In this document: piece by piece, positions 14,946 through 16,215 of the stretch
Layout of the letters: the number at the start of each line of letters is the position of its first letter
How positions within the stretch are numbered: position 1 is the stretch's first letter
Assembly: GCA_027858555.1 (NCBI GenBank)
Contig: JAQICP010000529.1
Span: 1-16,215 of the forward strand
Source of the DNA: Vallitaleaceae bacterium
GTDB taxonomy: Bacteria > Bacillota > Clostridia > Lachnospirales > Vallitaleaceae
Direction: 5' to 3'
Length of the DNA stretch: 16,215 nt
Notes under the pieces: generated by a model
Seen by the model: only the letters and a program-made list of their open reading frames with translations
The model's database searches: none
What the model was told of the DNA's origin: nothing
Position numbers and translations under genes: made by a program

Positions 14946-15746
14946 ATGAATAGTATAAGATTATATATACAATTTGTTCGGCTATCTATTAGAAGCCAAA
15001 TGGTCTATAAGGCATCTTTCATATTTGGCTCAATAGGTCACTTTTTTATAACAGTGATTGAGTTTGTCGGCATACTGGCATTATTTGATCGGTTTGGCGG
15101 TATTAATGGGTGGACTCTTCCTGAAATAGCACTCTTTTATGGCACGGTCAATGCAAGCTTTGCCTTAGCTGAAAGTTTTGGAAGAGGCTACGACTTGTTT
15201 TCGCATCAAGTTGTATCTGGCAGATTTGATCGGCTGATCTTAAGACCACGCAGCTTTATGCTACAACTGATGGGTGTGGAGGTACAACTGATCAGAGTCG
15301 GAAGATTATTACAAGGACTTGCTATAATGATATGGGCTTGTGTAACCCTTCATATTAATTTGTTATCTGTTGAAGTCATAATCATAATCATGACGATTAT
15401 TGGATGCATGTTTTTGTTTCTAGGACTTTTTGTCATTCAAGCCACCATGTCCTTTTGGACAATCCAATCACTTGAAGTTGTCAATGCATTTACCTATGGT
15501 GGTGTTCAACTAGCCCAGTATCCAGTGGATATCTATAAGAAGTGGTTTCAAAAGATATTCATCTATATAATACCAATTGCAACTGTTAGCTATTTCCCGT
15601 TATTAGTTGTACTGGGAAAAAGTGATATGGTGTCGTTACCAATACCACTAATAACTGCCATGCCCCTTGTAGGTATATTCTTTTTTGTACTGACACAAAT
15701 ATTTTTTAGAGTAGGCGTATTACATTACAAATCCACAGGTAGTTGA
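14946..15746 (+). CDS. ABC-2 family permease (DUF990 type), second subunit
   Basis: A 266-residue membrane protein with about six helices, the same length as its upstream neighbour and probably its paralogue. The segment VVSGRFDRLILRPRSF near 88-103 is the counterpart of the REGQ...LRPL stretch in the first subunit. Its ATG is 1 nt past the previous stop and is served by GGGAGG at 14935-14940. It is the last gene of the three-gene exporter operon. I found no clear terminator in the AT-rich region that follows. Confidence 0.88.
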   Translation: MNSIRLYIQFVRLSIRSQMVYKASFIFGSIGHFFITVIEFVGILALFDRFGGINGWTLPEIALFYGTVNASFALAESFGRGYDLFSHQVVSGRFDRLILRPRSFMLQLMGVEVQLIRVGRLLQGLAIMIWACVTLHINLLSVEVIIIIMTIIGCMFLFLGLFVIQATMSFWTIQSLEVVNAFTYGGVQLAQYPVDIYKKWFQKIFIYIIPIATVSYFPLLVVLGKSDMVSLPIPLITAMPLVGIFFFVLTQIFFRVGVLHYKSTGS

Positions 15747-15968
15747 GAGTGAAGATTAGTGAGAACGATGTCAATGAGCTGAACTATTCTAGATTAGTAG
15801 TTTGTCTATTATTCTCAATCACGATTTTATAGATAAAATTATATCATCTTGAGTGAATACTAAAGAGAAATAATTTGTAAAATATGCTATGTATAAATTC
15901 ACATTGTGGGGTTGAAATGCTTTATTTATCTACATCTTGTGGCAATAAAAATAACTTTCCCAAAAGCC

Positions 15969-15997
15969 TTGACTTTGATTACCGTGGGTGATATAAT
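15969..15997 (+). promoter_or_regulatory. near-consensus promoter reading into the group II intron
   Basis: TTGACT at 15969-15974 and TATAAT at 15992-15997 with a 17-bp spacer and an extended TGA before the -10. This is the best promoter in the window. Transcription would start near 16004 and enter the intron-like sequence about 27 nt later. The preceding 15747-15968 holds no gene or clear terminator that I can support. Confidence 0.65.
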
Positions 15998-16030
15998 TGC
16001 TTTCGCTGACCTGGTGAGAATAACAACCAT

Positions 16031-16215
16031 GTGAGCGACAAGTATGAAATCAACTAACTGAACCGGGTTCAATTCTAACACCTTTGCAGGTTGCAGTAGA
16101 AGAGAGAACGAGATGCGGTGAAAGTGATAATCATACAAGGCAATACTAACTGAATTAAGATTCACCGCTAACAGTGGGGTGGAGAAGTAATGAAGGAAAG
16201 TAAAGCCGAATAACC
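16031..16215 (+). mobile_element. probable 5' end of a group II intron (domain I), truncated by the window
   Basis: GTGAGCGACAAG at 16031 resembles the conserved 5' end of bacterial group II introns (GUGYG-like, with one extra base). What follows has the style of a domain I core: small hairpins GAAC-CGG-GTTC and ACCT-TTGC-AGGT, a GAGAGAACGAG stretch, and an 8-bp long-range pairing GCGGTGAA (16115-16122) with TTCACCGC (16161-16168). The ending AACAGTGGGGTGGAG and GGAAAG motifs also fit my memory of clostridial introns. The catalytic domain V and any reverse transcriptase would be beyond the window, so the call rests on the 5' part only. Confidence 0.55.

Noticed and set aside
15822..15837. ATTTTA/TAAAAT inverted repeat as terminator of the ABC operon
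   Set aside because: The 6-bp stem is entirely A/T and lacks a T-run, so it is not convincing.
15926..16165. 79-codon frame on the - strand
   Set aside because: It runs across the probable exon/intron boundary, has no ribosome site and no recognisable protein character.

Overview
This is a low-GC, Gram-positive-type chromosomal window. The signs are strong AGGAGG-like ribosome binding sites, sigma-A promoters with 17-bp spacers, a two-component system, NiaR, a CvpA/DUF5711-type pair and a lipobox lipoprotein. The gene content fits a Clostridia bacterium of Lachnospirales type; genus cannot be decided by eye. Every full-length gene is on the + strand.

Layout. 1-1395: a possible 22-codon leader ORF, then a type I DAHP synthase (first step of the shikimate pathway) with its own promoter and a strong terminator. 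1398-3116: a zinc-ribbon ORF and a membrane-anchored propeller-like protein, in the same frame and separated by a single TAA. 3214-5430: an OmpR-type response regulator and its sensor kinase, preceded by an antisense copy of a structured repeat. 5472-7215: the niacin-responsive repressor NiaR and a PTS IIC-like multi-membrane protein. 7253-8758: a bacterial glycogen synthase. 8828-10764: a DUF5711-like membrane-anchored protein, also cut by one in-frame TAA near its N-terminus, then a CvpA-family protein and a perfect 16-bp terminator. 10765-11130: a long intergenic region holding a second copy of the repeat. 11131-12886: a von Willebrand factor A lipoprotein, a run of five 14-bp tandem units and a terminator. 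12884-15746: a third copy of the repeat, then a three-gene ABC-2 exporter operon (ATPase and two permeases). 15747-16215: an intergenic stretch with a near-consensus promoter, followed directly by what looks like the 5' end of a group II intron that runs off the window.

Functionally this is an ordinary core/accessory mix: aromatic amino acid synthesis, glycogen synthesis, niacin regulation, envelope signalling and export. The least ordinary signals lie between or inside genes. One is an ~83-bp repeat, present three times, that folds into two hairpins whose paired bases change together between copies. Another is that two unrelated membrane-anchored genes are each interrupted by one in-frame TAA followed by GC. 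The glycogen synthase also has its usual KTGGL lysine displaced by one residue. I found no CRISPR array, tRNA, rRNA or recognised defence system.
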